DNA of 10,542 bases from Candidatus Woesearchaeota archaeon. GTDB taxonomy: Archaea > Nanobdellota > Nanobdellia > SCGC-AAA011-G17 > JACPNG01. A model generated the notes under the pieces. The model worked only from the letters and a program-made list of their open reading frames with translations. It had not been told where the DNA came from and did no database searches. Position numbers and translations under genes: made by a program. Positions 1 through 7,041 of the stretch are shown piece by piece; within the stretch, counting starts at the first letter, position 1, and the number at the start of each line of letters is the position of its first letter. The DNA is taken from assembly GCA_016185555.1 (NCBI GenBank), contig JACPNI010000104.1, forward strand, positions 1 to 10,542, written 5' to 3'.

Positions 1-279
1 CGATAGGTTATTGCTTAGATAATCTGCATATAAGGTATCTGGGTTATCACTTTGGATAGCTACAAAAGAATTTTTTTCTAAATCAATATGCATTTGAGTA
101 AAAATTTTCTTATTTATTTTTTCTATAATTATATCTATATCCTCTGTCCCCCTTACTCTCCCTGAAGCAATAGCAACAAAACCAGATACAATAATATATT
201 TTGCATACTTTTCAATAACCCGGCAAAATCTAACACAAATATCATTTAGTACATTTTTATCATAAATCTTTCTTTCCAT
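1..279 (-). CDS. Nucleotidyltransferase-fold protein, partial (N-terminal 93 residues)
   Basis: Reading from an ATG at 279 to the window edge gives 93 uninterrupted codons; the C-terminus lies outside. Residues 32-50 read SGFVAIASGRVRGTEDIDI. This matches the start of the minimal nucleotidyltransferase fold: a hydrophobic strand, a glycine-rich turn, then an acidic D-x-D type pair (D48, D50) that binds metal. Archaeal proteins of this type often have a G-G-x-A/V-x-x-x-x-G-R-x-R-x-T-x-D-h-D pattern and include toxin-like and uncharacterised members. The substrate cannot be inferred. The gene is divergent from mre11, with about 115 bases between the starts. A TATA-like TTTTATATC (minus strand, about 303-311) lies about 27 bases upstream of the ATG, which suggests a leaderless or nearly leaderless transcript. 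The fold assignment rests on motif reading only. Confidence 0.7.
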   Translation of the reverse strand, partial: MERKIYDKNVLNDICVRFCRVIEKYAKYIIVSGFVAIASGRVRGTEDIDIIIEKINKKIFTQMHIDLEKNSFVAIQSDNPDTLYADYLSNNLS

Positions 280-300
280 ATATAATAAATAAGGTCGGGT

Positions 301-328
301 TGATATAAAAATATACCTATATAAAATA
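301..328. promoter_or_regulatory. Divergent TATA-box region between the nucleotidyltransferase gene and mre11
   Basis: Two TATA-like elements lie close together. One on the minus strand (about 303-311) is 27 bases before the ATG at 279. One on the plus strand, CTATATAAAATA (about 318-329), would start an mre11 transcript with a leader of about 45 bases. A second plus-strand candidate, ACTTAAAAG (about 364-372), is 26-27 bases before the mre11 ATG and would give a leaderless message. I cannot choose between the two plus-strand sites. Confidence 0.45.
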
Positions 329-394
329 CTGAACTTCTAACCTATATTTAAGACTATAATCATACTTAAAAGATAAACCTTGGTTTCTATAGGG

Positions 395-1603
395 ATGATA
401 AAATTCTCCCATTTAGCAGACTGTCATATAGGGAGCTGGAGGGAAGATAAATTAAAAGACCTAAGCATAGAGGCGTTCAGGAGAGCAGTAGATAAAAGTA
501 TTGAAGAAAATGTTGATTTTATGCTGATTGCTGGTGATTTGTTTGACAACGCACTCCCAAATATTGACTTAATAAAAGAAGTGGCTGGTTTGCTTAAAAA
601 AACCAAGGATAATGGGATTTCAACATTTATAGTCCCTGGAAGCCATGACTTCTCAGTATCAGGAAAGACAATGATAGATGTCTTAGAAAAAGCAGGTTTA
701 GTGGAGAATGTTGTAAAATTAACTGAAAATAATCTGGAAATGACCTTACATAAAACAAAAAATGAAAAGCACGTCAAGATAACTGGGTTGCACGGCAGGA
801 AAAGCGGGCTTGAGAAACAGGATTATGAATCTTTGAACAAAGAACTATTGGAAAAAGAACCAGGGTTAAAAATATTTATGTTTCATACAACAATAAACGA
901 GTTTAAGCCTAAAGACCTGGAGAAGGTTGCTGGGATAGACGTTAAAATACTACCCAATAATTTTCATTACTATGCTGGGGGTCATATCCATATAATAATG
1001 CAGGAAAAATATGGAAATGGGCTGATAACTTATCCTGGGGCATTATTCCCAACTAATTTTAAAGAGGTAGAGGAATTTAACCATGGGGGATTTTATATTG
1101 TAAACATTGACAAAGAGGTTAATGTTGAAAGGATACAAATAAATATTAAAGAAGTTCTATCTTTTAACATTGATTCTGAAGACAAGACGCCAGAGGAAGT
1201 TGAAAAAGAATTCTTTGAACTTATTAACAATAAAGAAATAAAAGATAAGATAATAACACTAAGAATCGCCGGGATCTTACGGGCAGGAAAGCCAAGCGAT
1301 ATTAACTTCATAAACATAATGAAAAATCTTAGTGATGCTTATTTTGTTTTAAAGAATACCAATAAATTATTTGCTAAGGAATTAAACAATATAAAAGTTG
1401 AGACCGGAAATGTAGAAGAAATAGAAGAAAAACTTATAGTTGAGCAGATAAAAGACCAGGAAGCTGATTTTCTTGACGGCAATGATAATATCTTTATTTC
1501 CAATCTAATAGAGGCACTAAATAAGGAGAAATCTGAAGGTGAAAGGAACATAGACTTTGAAAATAGGATAATAAAAGATGTATTCCCGCTGCTTAAAATA
1601 TGA
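395..1603 (+). CDS. mre11: Mre11/SbcD-type DNA double-strand-break repair nuclease subunit
   Basis: Calcineurin-like phosphoesterase of 402 residues, the Mn-dependent nuclease half of the Mre11-Rad50 complex that processes DNA ends. The start is set at ATG 395 (MIKFSHLADCHIG) rather than the in-frame TTG at 380, because family members begin right at this first beta strand. Phosphoesterase motifs are in order: D9-x-H11, G47-D48-x-x-D51, G82-S83-H84-D85, then FHTTI with its histidine, and GGHIHI. The third motif is usually GNHD with asparagine as a metal ligand; here it is GSHD, a visible departure. After the catalytic domain comes the usual capping domain and a C-terminal region for binding Rad50. 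The stop overlaps the rad50 start by ATGA, so translation is probably coupled. HerA and NurA, frequent archaeal partners, are not in the window. Confidence 0.93.
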   Translation: MIKFSHLADCHIGSWREDKLKDLSIEAFRRAVDKSIEENVDFMLIAGDLFDNALPNIDLIKEVAGLLKKTKDNGISTFIVPGSHDFSVSGKTMIDVLEKAGLVENVVKLTENNLEMTLHKTKNEKHVKITGLHGRKSGLEKQDYESLNKELLEKEPGLKIFMFHTTINEFKPKDLEKVAGIDVKILPNNFHYYAGGHIHIIMQEKYGNGLITYPGALFPTNFKEVEEFNHGGFYIVNIDKEVNVERIQINIKEVLSFNIDSEDKTPEEVEKEFFELINNKEIKDKIITLRIAGILRAGKPSDINFINIMKNLSDAYFVLKNTNKLFAKELNNIKVETGNVEEIEEKLIVEQIKDQEADFLDGNDNIFISNLIEALNKEKSEGERNIDFENRIIKDVFPLLKI

Positions 1604-3648
1604 TAATTAAAAGCATAAGATTGAATAATATAAGAAGCTACACTAGTTGTTATTTGGATTTTCCTAGTTGCAGCACCCTATTGTCCGGAAACATCGGTTC
1701 TGGCAAGAGTACAATCTTATTGGCGATAGAATTTGCACTTTTTGGGTTAAGCACCAGCCTTACAGGCGATTCTTTATTAAGAAATGGGGAAGACAATGGT
1801 TTTGTAGAATTGAATTTTGAAGTTGATAATAAAAAAGTTATTATAAAAAGGGTGCTTAAGAGAGGTCATGACTCTATTACTCAGGGCAATGGTCATATAG
1901 AAATAAATAATGAAATCAAAAAATTAAGCCCTTTGGAGCTTAAGCAGGCAGTTATTGAACTAATTAATTATCCAAGGGAATTGCTGACAAAATCAAAATC
2001 GCTAATATACAAATATACTGTTTATACACCACAGGAAGAAATTAAGCATATACTTACAGGGGATGATGAGATCAGGTTAGACATATTAAGAAAAGTTTTT
2101 GGCATTGACAAGTATAAAAGAGTAAAGGAAAACTCTTCAATTATCCTAAATAAGATAAGAGAAAGAAAAAATTCATTTTTAGGAATTGTGATTGATCTTG
2201 AGGAAAGAAAATCTGAACTAGCAAAAGAAGAAGAAAAGCAGTCCATGATTGTATCGAGGCTTGAAGAGATTAAGCAAAAACTGGCATTAAGCAATAAAGA
2301 AGTGGAAATCAAGAAATCAGAGATAAATGAAATTGAAGCAAGCAGTATAAGACTTAAGGAACTGAATAATAAACTGGCAATTAATGAAATTCAAATACAA
2401 AACTCTACTGATAAGAAGAAAAGAACTGAAGAAGAAATAATTAAGAAAGAATTGCAGATCAATGAACTTGGTGATATTGTATTTTTGAACCTTGATGCTA
2501 CAAAAGCACTTAAAAAAGCAAAAGAAATTGAGTCAATTGAAGTTGAGTTAAGGACTCTTAATGGAAGGTTAAGCCAATTAAAGGAAAAAGAAAGAAATTC
2601 TCTGGAAATCAAGAAAAGCATTGAAAGCTTAGATATATGTCCATTATGCAGGCAGAATGTAAGTAGTGAGCATAAAGCAACCATAGTAAATACTGAAAAT
2701 AAAAAAATAGAAGAAGCATTTGATGAGGTTGTCTCTATTACTGCGAAAAAAGCTGAAAAAGAAAGCCAGTTAATTATTGTTAAAAAAGAGCTTGAAAATA
2801 TAAAGGCTGAGGAAAAGGATGCAGAATTAAATAATTTAAGGTTCAAAGCACTTGAAGAAAAGAAAAAAACAAAAGAGGAGCTTCTTAACAATAAACTCGT
2901 TAACATTAAGGAAATTGATGCATTAAATATAGAAAGAAATAAACTTTTAGAAGAAAAAGGCAGATTTGACCCAGACATTGAGGATTCTTATATAAGAAAC
3001 AAGAAAGACCTTGAAAGATTAATAATTAAACAAAGGGAATTTGAAATTGCAAGAAATTCTTATGAAGTTGAGTTAAGACTATTGCATCAGAAAAAAGAAA
3101 CCCTTATTAATGAAATTAGCAAGAAAGAGTCTGCAAAAAAGGAAATACAGAAATTAAGCTCCATAGAATATTGGCTGGATAGTTCTTTTGTTAATTTAGT
3201 GGAAACAATAGAAAAACAGGTTATGTTAAGGATCTATGCTGATTTTAATGGCTTATTCCAAAAATGGTTTTCCATGCTTATTGATAATGAGAACCTGATT
3301 GCAAGGCTTAATGAAAATTTTTCACCGTTAATTGAACAAAACGGCCATGATATTGCCTATGATTATCTTTCCGGTGGGGAAAAAACAGCCTGTGCATTGG
3401 CATATAGGCTTGCTTTAAACCAGGTAATCAATAACCTTATGAGTAATATAAAAACAAATGATTTGCTTATTTTAGATGAGCCCACAGACGGTTTTTCAGA
3501 TGAACAATTAGATAGAATGAGGGATGTATTGCAGGACCTAAAGATAAAACAAATTATAATAGTAAGTCACGAGGCTAAAGTAGAAGGTTTTGTTGATCAC
3601 ATTATAAGGCTGCAGAAGAAAAACCATGAAAGCCTTATCGTTACCTGA
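1600..3648 (+). CDS. rad50: Rad50/SbcC-type SMC-like ATPase of the Mre11-Rad50 complex
   Basis: 682-residue ABC/SMC-like ATPase that clamps DNA and controls Mre11. In order: Walker A GNIGSGKST at residues 30-38, Q-loop glutamine near residue 145 (YTPQEE), a long Lys/Glu-rich coiled coil from about 185, the zinc hook C347-P-L-C350 that joins two Rad50 molecules, the returning coiled coil to about 530, ABC signature LSGGEK at 590-595, Walker B LLILDEPTD at 622-630 with catalytic E627, and a late histidine switch (VSHE). All catalytic elements are intact. Archaeal Rad50 proteins I know of are nearer 850-900 residues, so the coiled-coil arms are short here. The ATG overlaps the mre11 stop. The TGA directly abuts the stop codon of the convergent gene at 3649, leaving no intergenic base. 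Confidence 0.95.
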   Translation: MIIKSIRLNNIRSYTSCYLDFPSCSTLLSGNIGSGKSTILLAIEFALFGLSTSLTGDSLLRNGEDNGFVELNFEVDNKKVIIKRVLKRGHDSITQGNGHIEINNEIKKLSPLELKQAVIELINYPRELLTKSKSLIYKYTVYTPQEEIKHILTGDDEIRLDILRKVFGIDKYKRVKENSSIILNKIRERKNSFLGIVIDLEERKSELAKEEEKQSMIVSRLEEIKQKLALSNKEVEIKKSEINEIEASSIRLKELNNKLAINEIQIQNSTDKKKRTEEEIIKKELQINELGDIVFLNLDATKALKKAKEIESIEVELRTLNGRLSQLKEKERNSLEIKKSIESLDICPLCRQNVSSEHKATIVNTENKKIEEAFDEVVSITAKKAEKESQLIIVKKELENIKAEEKDAELNNLRFKALEEKKKTKEELLNNKLVNIKEIDALNIERNKLLEEKGRFDPDIEDSYIRNKKDLERLIIKQREFEIARNSYEVELRLLHQKKETLINEISKKESAKKEIQKLSSIEYWLDSSFVNLVETIEKQVMLRIYADFNGLFQKWFSMLIDNENLIARLNENFSPLIEQNGHDIAYDYLSGGEKTACALAYRLALNQVINNLMSNIKTNDLLILDEPTDGFSDEQLDRMRDVLQDLKIKQIIIVSHEAKVEGFVDHIIRLQKKNHESLIVT

Positions 3649-4290
3649 TTAAAATCCATCTCTTAAAACCCATTTCTTCAGGTGTTTTTCATAAATAGCA
3701 ATTTCTTCAGGCTTTATTGGCTTATACTTGACAGGTGTTCCAATTGCAGATCCAGGTTGATAATGAACAACAGCATCTGCTCCTAATAAATGTGCTTTGA
3801 CTCTTAACCAAAAACTATCTTCTCCTTGAATAAATGTCTCAGGCTTTCCAGTATCTACGCGTTCTAGTGGTTTTCTTAATTCTCTTTCAACTTCTTCAGT
3901 TGTCCCTTGATAGATCTTAATATCTTTAATAGCGTCTTTTAAATCTTCCAGGTTTGCTTTTTGAAATTCATTAACTTTTGTCCATTGCCATTCTGTAAGG
4001 TTTCTATTTTTAATTGCATGGGGTGTCGTTTGATAGAATAAAAATGGCAATCCAATACCAAAAAAACTAAAAAATTTACCAAACTTAAATAAAGAGCCTT
4101 CATTTCTTTTAAAACTAATTTCATCTATAACTCTGTAATTAGATGCATCGTAAGTTAGATGATGTAGGTATTTTCCGGGTTCCACACGATTTGGACATTC
4201 ATAAGTTCCACTTCTTCCTAATACGTGAACGTTATTCCCTTCTTTTCTTACAACATCAATTTCTTCTAGCCTTTCATATTTATGATTCAT
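3649..4290 (-). CDS. Unknown protein with C-terminal GADAVV motif, second gene of a two-gene operon
   Basis: 213 residues from the ATG at 4290, which has GGAGGT ten bases upstream (minus-strand GGAGGTTAGTAATATG). An in-frame TTG at 4305 overlaps that ribosome binding site and is rejected as a start. I do not recognise the family. An aromatic hydrophobic stretch lies at residues 67-86 (FGKFFSFFGIGLPFLF), too full of Phe and Gly to call a confident membrane helix. The C-terminal part contains LLGADAVVHYQPGSAIGTPV (about 168-187), which recalls the l-GADAVV core of YbjQ-like and related small alpha/beta folds; that is a resemblance only. The ATG overlaps the stop of the 109-aa gene upstream (ATGA), so the two are co-translated. 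The 3' end abuts rad50 on the opposite strand. An 186-base open frame inside it at 3939-4124 is a shadow. Confidence 0.75.
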   Translation of the reverse strand: MNHKYERLEEIDVVRKEGNNVHVLGRSGTYECPNRVEPGKYLHHLTYDASNYRVIDEISFKRNEGSLFKFGKFFSFFGIGLPFLFYQTTPHAIKNRNLTEWQWTKVNEFQKANLEDLKDAIKDIKIYQGTTEEVERELRKPLERVDTGKPETFIQGEDSFWLRVKAHLLGADAVVHYQPGSAIGTPVKYKPIKPEEIAIYEKHLKKWVLRDGF

Positions 4291-4616
4291 ATTACTAACC
4301 TCCAAATATTAACTAAATCCTCATCCCTAGAATAGTGTACTTCGATTTTTTCAACGTAACCATGGTTGCAATTGCTTGGATCTTGAGGTGAACACCAGTC
4401 TGTATAAAATTCATTTTGTTGAACTGCAAAGGCAACTGCATCAATAAACCTTCCATGGAAGATATCTTTCATTGGCTCACGATATCCATAGTCTCCCCTA
4501 GATCCACCAACAATCCTATAAAACCCATCCAATCCAATAGGATAATTTGGAATTGTACTATCTTGTCGAGCTCTTTGTAAATATAGTTTTACTTTTTCTA
4601 CTAGGCCTTCTTTCAT
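4287..4616 (-). CDS. Unknown 109-residue protein, first gene of a two-gene operon
   Basis: Starts at ATG 4616 with GAGGC about seven bases upstream, and ends in TGA overlapping the ATG of the 213-aa gene. The protein is soluble by composition: a basic N-terminal helix (residues 1-18), a Gly/Tyr/Arg-rich middle (IVGGSRGDYGYREP at about 35-48), a helix FIDAVAFAVQQ (57-67), then W74-C75, C83 and H85 in a Pro/Asn-rich loop, and a final beta-like stretch. Two cysteines and a nearby histidine could bind a metal or form a disulfide, but two cysteines alone prove nothing. I recognise no family. Strict coupling to the 213-aa gene suggests that the two products act together. Codon use is AT-rich like its neighbours, with no clear sign of recent transfer. 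Confidence 0.72.
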   Translation of the reverse strand: MKEGLVEKVKLYLQRARQDSTIPNYPIGLDGFYRIVGGSRGDYGYREPMKDIFHGRFIDAVAFAVQQNEFYTDWCSPQDPSNCNHGYVEKIEVHYSRDEDLVNIWRLVI

Positions 4617-4740
4617 GCTTTATGCCTCAATAAATGAATTTTTAAGTATTTGTGTGATAAAGAATATAATATTAAATTACCAAACAGGAAAAACATAATT
4701 TTAAATACTATTCTATTACTGCTTAAAAATTGGTGGTTAT
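4617..4740. promoter_or_regulatory. Divergent promoter region between the 109-aa gene and pepF
   Basis: 124 AT-rich bases separate two outward-facing starts. For pepF, TTTTAAATA at 4699-4707 followed by GGTGG at 4732-4736 gives a plausible TATA box and ribosome binding site. For the minus-strand operon, TTTAATATTA (about 4667-4677) lies far enough upstream of GAGGC (4624-4628) to give a short leader. No clear palindromic operator is visible. Assignments rest on spacing only. Confidence 0.4.
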
Positions 4741-6450
4741 ATGGATGAGTTAAAAACACGTGATGATGTAGAAGCTAAATTTAAATGGGATCTTTCTGCT
4801 ATCTATAAAAAAGAAGCTGACTGGCAAAATGCACTTAGTGGATTGAAAAAAGAAGTTGATGATATTTTAGTATTTAAGGGCAAGCTTCATGAGGCTATTG
4901 AGCTTGAGCGATTTTTACAAAAGTATGTTGCACTGGGTATTAAGCATGATAGTGTATTTGTTTATTCAATGCTAAAATTCAGTGAAGATACTTCTAATGA
5001 ACACTGGCAGGAGCTTAAAGACAGGGTTTATCAATTAAGCACAGAATATAATGCAAAAACCGTATTTGTTAGAAAAGAGCTCTCCTTACTTAGTAATTCA
5101 GATATAGATAACTTAATGAAAACTAATTCAAATTTAAAACCATTTGAGTACTTTTTAAGAGAATATGCACGATTCCAGCCATATATCTTATCTGAAAAAG
5201 AAGAAGATCTCCTTGCACAATTAAAAATAGTTTTAGATAAGCCAGAAGATATATTCGCAGCATTTAGCTATGATAATATTGTATTTCCAAAGATTAAAAA
5301 TAAAAAAGGCGAAGAAATTCAACTTTCCCCCAGTTCATATATCGTTTTGATGAAAGACTCGGATAGGGATTTAAGAAAGCTTGCTTTTGAGGGTTTTTAC
5401 CAACCATATAACCAGAATATAGACATATTGGCAAATATTTATGCCGCTAATCTTTTGGCTAATACACAGCTTGCAAAAATCAGGGGCTATAATTCGGCCT
5501 TAGAGATGAGCCTTTTTCCCGATAATGTAGATTTAGAAGTTTATAAGAATTTGATTAGTATAGTAAAAGAAAATAAAGATTTAGTCTCAAGATACAACCA
5601 ACTAAGGATCAAAGAATTGAATCTGGATAAATTATTTTTTTATGATAATTATGTTCCACTTGTTAAACAATTTGATAGGGAATATTCTTTTGAAGAGGCA
5701 GTGGCAGTTGTTCGTGAATCATTAATGCTTCTTGGAGATAAGTATATCCAACTTTATGATAAATCCTTGAAAGAGAATAGGGTAGATATTTTACCATCTA
5801 AAGGCAAGCGTTCAGGCGCATTTTCATGGGGTACATATGCTGCAGGGGGCTATACTTTCTTAAATTATACTAAAAAATTGGATGATATTTCTACTTTTGC
5901 ACATGAGATGGGGCATACAACATTTAACGAATGTTTATTATATGACTATCTAATAAATCATGCTAAATCTAATGACGAGAAAAAGTATTATATTGATAGT
6001 TACCTGGAAGCTATCCGGGGTACATTCTTCAGACAATCTATGTTTGCTGATTTTGAATTAAAAACCCATGAATCAGCTGAGAAAGGTGAGCCCCTTACAG
6101 CTAAAATTTTGACTGATATTTATCGTGGAGTTTTGGCAGAGCATTTAGGGCCAGAGATGACCATAGATGAAAACCTGGACAAAGAATGGTCAAGGATACC
6201 ACATTTTTATAATGATTTTTATGTCTACAAATATGCTACTTCATTGAGCGCATCTATTGCCTTATCTCAAAGAGTCTTGAATGGTGGGCCTAAAGAAGTT
6301 GAACAATACTTTAAATTCTTGAAAGCTGGCAGCTGTAAAGAACCTTTAGCAATACTTAAAGATGCCGGCATAGATATGTTAAAACCAGATACTTTTAGGG
6401 TAACTACAAGATTATTTGAAGATCTTATTAATCAATATGAATCTTTGTGA
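4741..6450 (+). CDS. pepF: M3-family oligoendopeptidase F, probable active-site deletion
   Basis: 569-residue zinc metallopeptidase-like protein of the PepF/M3B family, cytoplasmic enzymes that trim short peptides. Recognised by the N-terminal helical region, SFSWGTYAAGGYTFLNY-like strand before the active site (SGAFSWGTYAAGGYTFLNY), H388-E-M-G-H392, GTFFRQSMFADFE at 427-439, and IPHFYNDFYVYKYAT near 483-497. The odd point is right after HEMGH. Family members I know have about 25 residues there ending in AEVAST-F/T-NE, where the first Glu is the third zinc ligand; here HEMGHT runs straight into TFNECLL. The missing stretch fits a total length about 30 short of the usual 600. The frame is intact, so this is not a simple frameshift. 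The protein may be inactive, use another ligand, or reflect a consensus error. Monocistronic by spacing; tsaC has its own promoter. Confidence 0.9.
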   Translation: MDELKTRDDVEAKFKWDLSAIYKKEADWQNALSGLKKEVDDILVFKGKLHEAIELERFLQKYVALGIKHDSVFVYSMLKFSEDTSNEHWQELKDRVYQLSTEYNAKTVFVRKELSLLSNSDIDNLMKTNSNLKPFEYFLREYARFQPYILSEKEEDLLAQLKIVLDKPEDIFAAFSYDNIVFPKIKNKKGEEIQLSPSSYIVLMKDSDRDLRKLAFEGFYQPYNQNIDILANIYAANLLANTQLAKIRGYNSALEMSLFPDNVDLEVYKNLISIVKENKDLVSRYNQLRIKELNLDKLFFYDNYVPLVKQFDREYSFEEAVAVVRESLMLLGDKYIQLYDKSLKENRVDILPSKGKRSGAFSWGTYAAGGYTFLNYTKKLDDISTFAHEMGHTTFNECLLYDYLINHAKSNDEKKYYIDSYLEAIRGTFFRQSMFADFELKTHESAEKGEPLTAKILTDIYRGVLAEHLGPEMTIDENLDKEWSRIPHFYNDFYVYKYATSLSASIALSQRVLNGGPKEVEQYFKFLKAGSCKEPLAILKDAGIDMLKPDTFRVTTRLFEDLINQYESL

Positions 6451-6455
6451 ATAAA

Positions 6456-6464
6456 TTTATAAAA
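6456..6464 (+). promoter_or_regulatory. TATA box for tsaC-lplA
   Basis: TTTATAAAA centred about 25 bases before the tsaC ATG, with no Shine-Dalgarno sequence between. This is the spacing of a leaderless archaeal transcript. It makes tsaC and lplA a transcription unit separate from pepF, only 34 bases upstream. Confidence 0.6.
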
Positions 6465-6484
6465 TCATAAATAATAAAGAATTC

Positions 6485-7039
6485 ATGGAAATTCTTAAAC
6501 TAAACCAAGTAAAAGAACGTGAATTTATTAGAAAGATAAAAGAGGGAGCTGTGGTAATATACCCAACAGATACAGTTTACGGAATAGGCTGTGATGCACT
6601 AAACTATACCGCTATAGCTAGAATAAGAAAAATAAAACAAAGAGATGACAAGTCTTTTTCTATAATAGCACCTGATAAAGAATGGATAATAAAAAACTTT
6701 TATGTAAATAAGCACTACATTGAAAGATTACCTGGGCCATTTACATTTATACTTAAACTAAAAAAACAGGGTATAGTTGCATCAAACATAACAAACAACA
6801 AAATACTAGGTTTAAGAATACCAAATCATAAATTTACATCGAAGCTACAAAAAGCTGGAATACCATTTGTAACTACCTCAGTTAATATTTCTGGACAACA
6901 GCCGGTAAACTCAATAGAGGAGATACCACATGAGATATTAAAGAATGTTGATATAGTTATAGACGATGGGAAAATAGAGAATAACCCATCAACAATAATT
7001 GATCTAACAGGAAAAATAGCCCGGATTGTAAGAAGGTAA
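6485..7039 (+). CDS. tsaC: Threonylcarbamoyl-AMP synthase (TsaC/YrdC/Sua5 family)
   Basis: 184-residue YrdC-fold enzyme that makes threonylcarbamoyl-AMP from threonine, bicarbonate and ATP, the first step of t6A formation at position 37 of ANN-decoding tRNAs. Visible family motifs are VVIYPTDTVYGIGCDA (residues 23-38), the K-x-R-x-x-x-K/S element KIKQRDDKSFSII, LPGPFTFIL, LGLRIPNH and TSVNISGQQP. It is the short, single-domain form: the C-terminal Sua5 domain found in many archaeal homologues is absent. The start is fixed by a TATA box 25 bases upstream and no leader. lplA follows after 2 bases, so the two are co-transcribed, although their pathways are unrelated. The KEOPS partners that transfer the moiety to tRNA are not in this window. 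Confidence 0.93.
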   Translation: MEILKLNQVKEREFIRKIKEGAVVIYPTDTVYGIGCDALNYTAIARIRKIKQRDDKSFSIIAPDKEWIIKNFYVNKHYIERLPGPFTFILKLKKQGIVASNITNNKILGLRIPNHKFTSKLQKAGIPFVTTSVNISGQQPVNSIEEIPHEILKNVDIVIDDGKIENNPSTIIDLTGKIARIVRR

Positions 7040-7041
7040 AT

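Noticed and set aside
380..394. TTG start for mre11, five codons upstream
   Set aside because: The ATG at 395 gives the usual Mre11 N-terminus (MIKFSHLAD), and the extra residues match nothing in the family.
2391..2978. 195-codon open frame antisense to rad50, and other antisense frames in mre11 and rad50
   Set aside because: Ser/Phe/Leu-rich composition is the expected shadow of Lys/Glu-rich coiled-coil coding DNA; no ribosome binding site or domain.
3939..4124. 61-codon minus-strand frame inside the 213-aa gene
   Set aside because: Same strand, different frame, no ribosome binding site; the longer frame has start, coupling and protein-like composition.
4291..4305. TTG start for the 213-aa gene
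   Set aside because: It lies on the GGAGGT ribosome binding site that serves the ATG at 4290; the ATGA overlap with the upstream gene also favours 4290.
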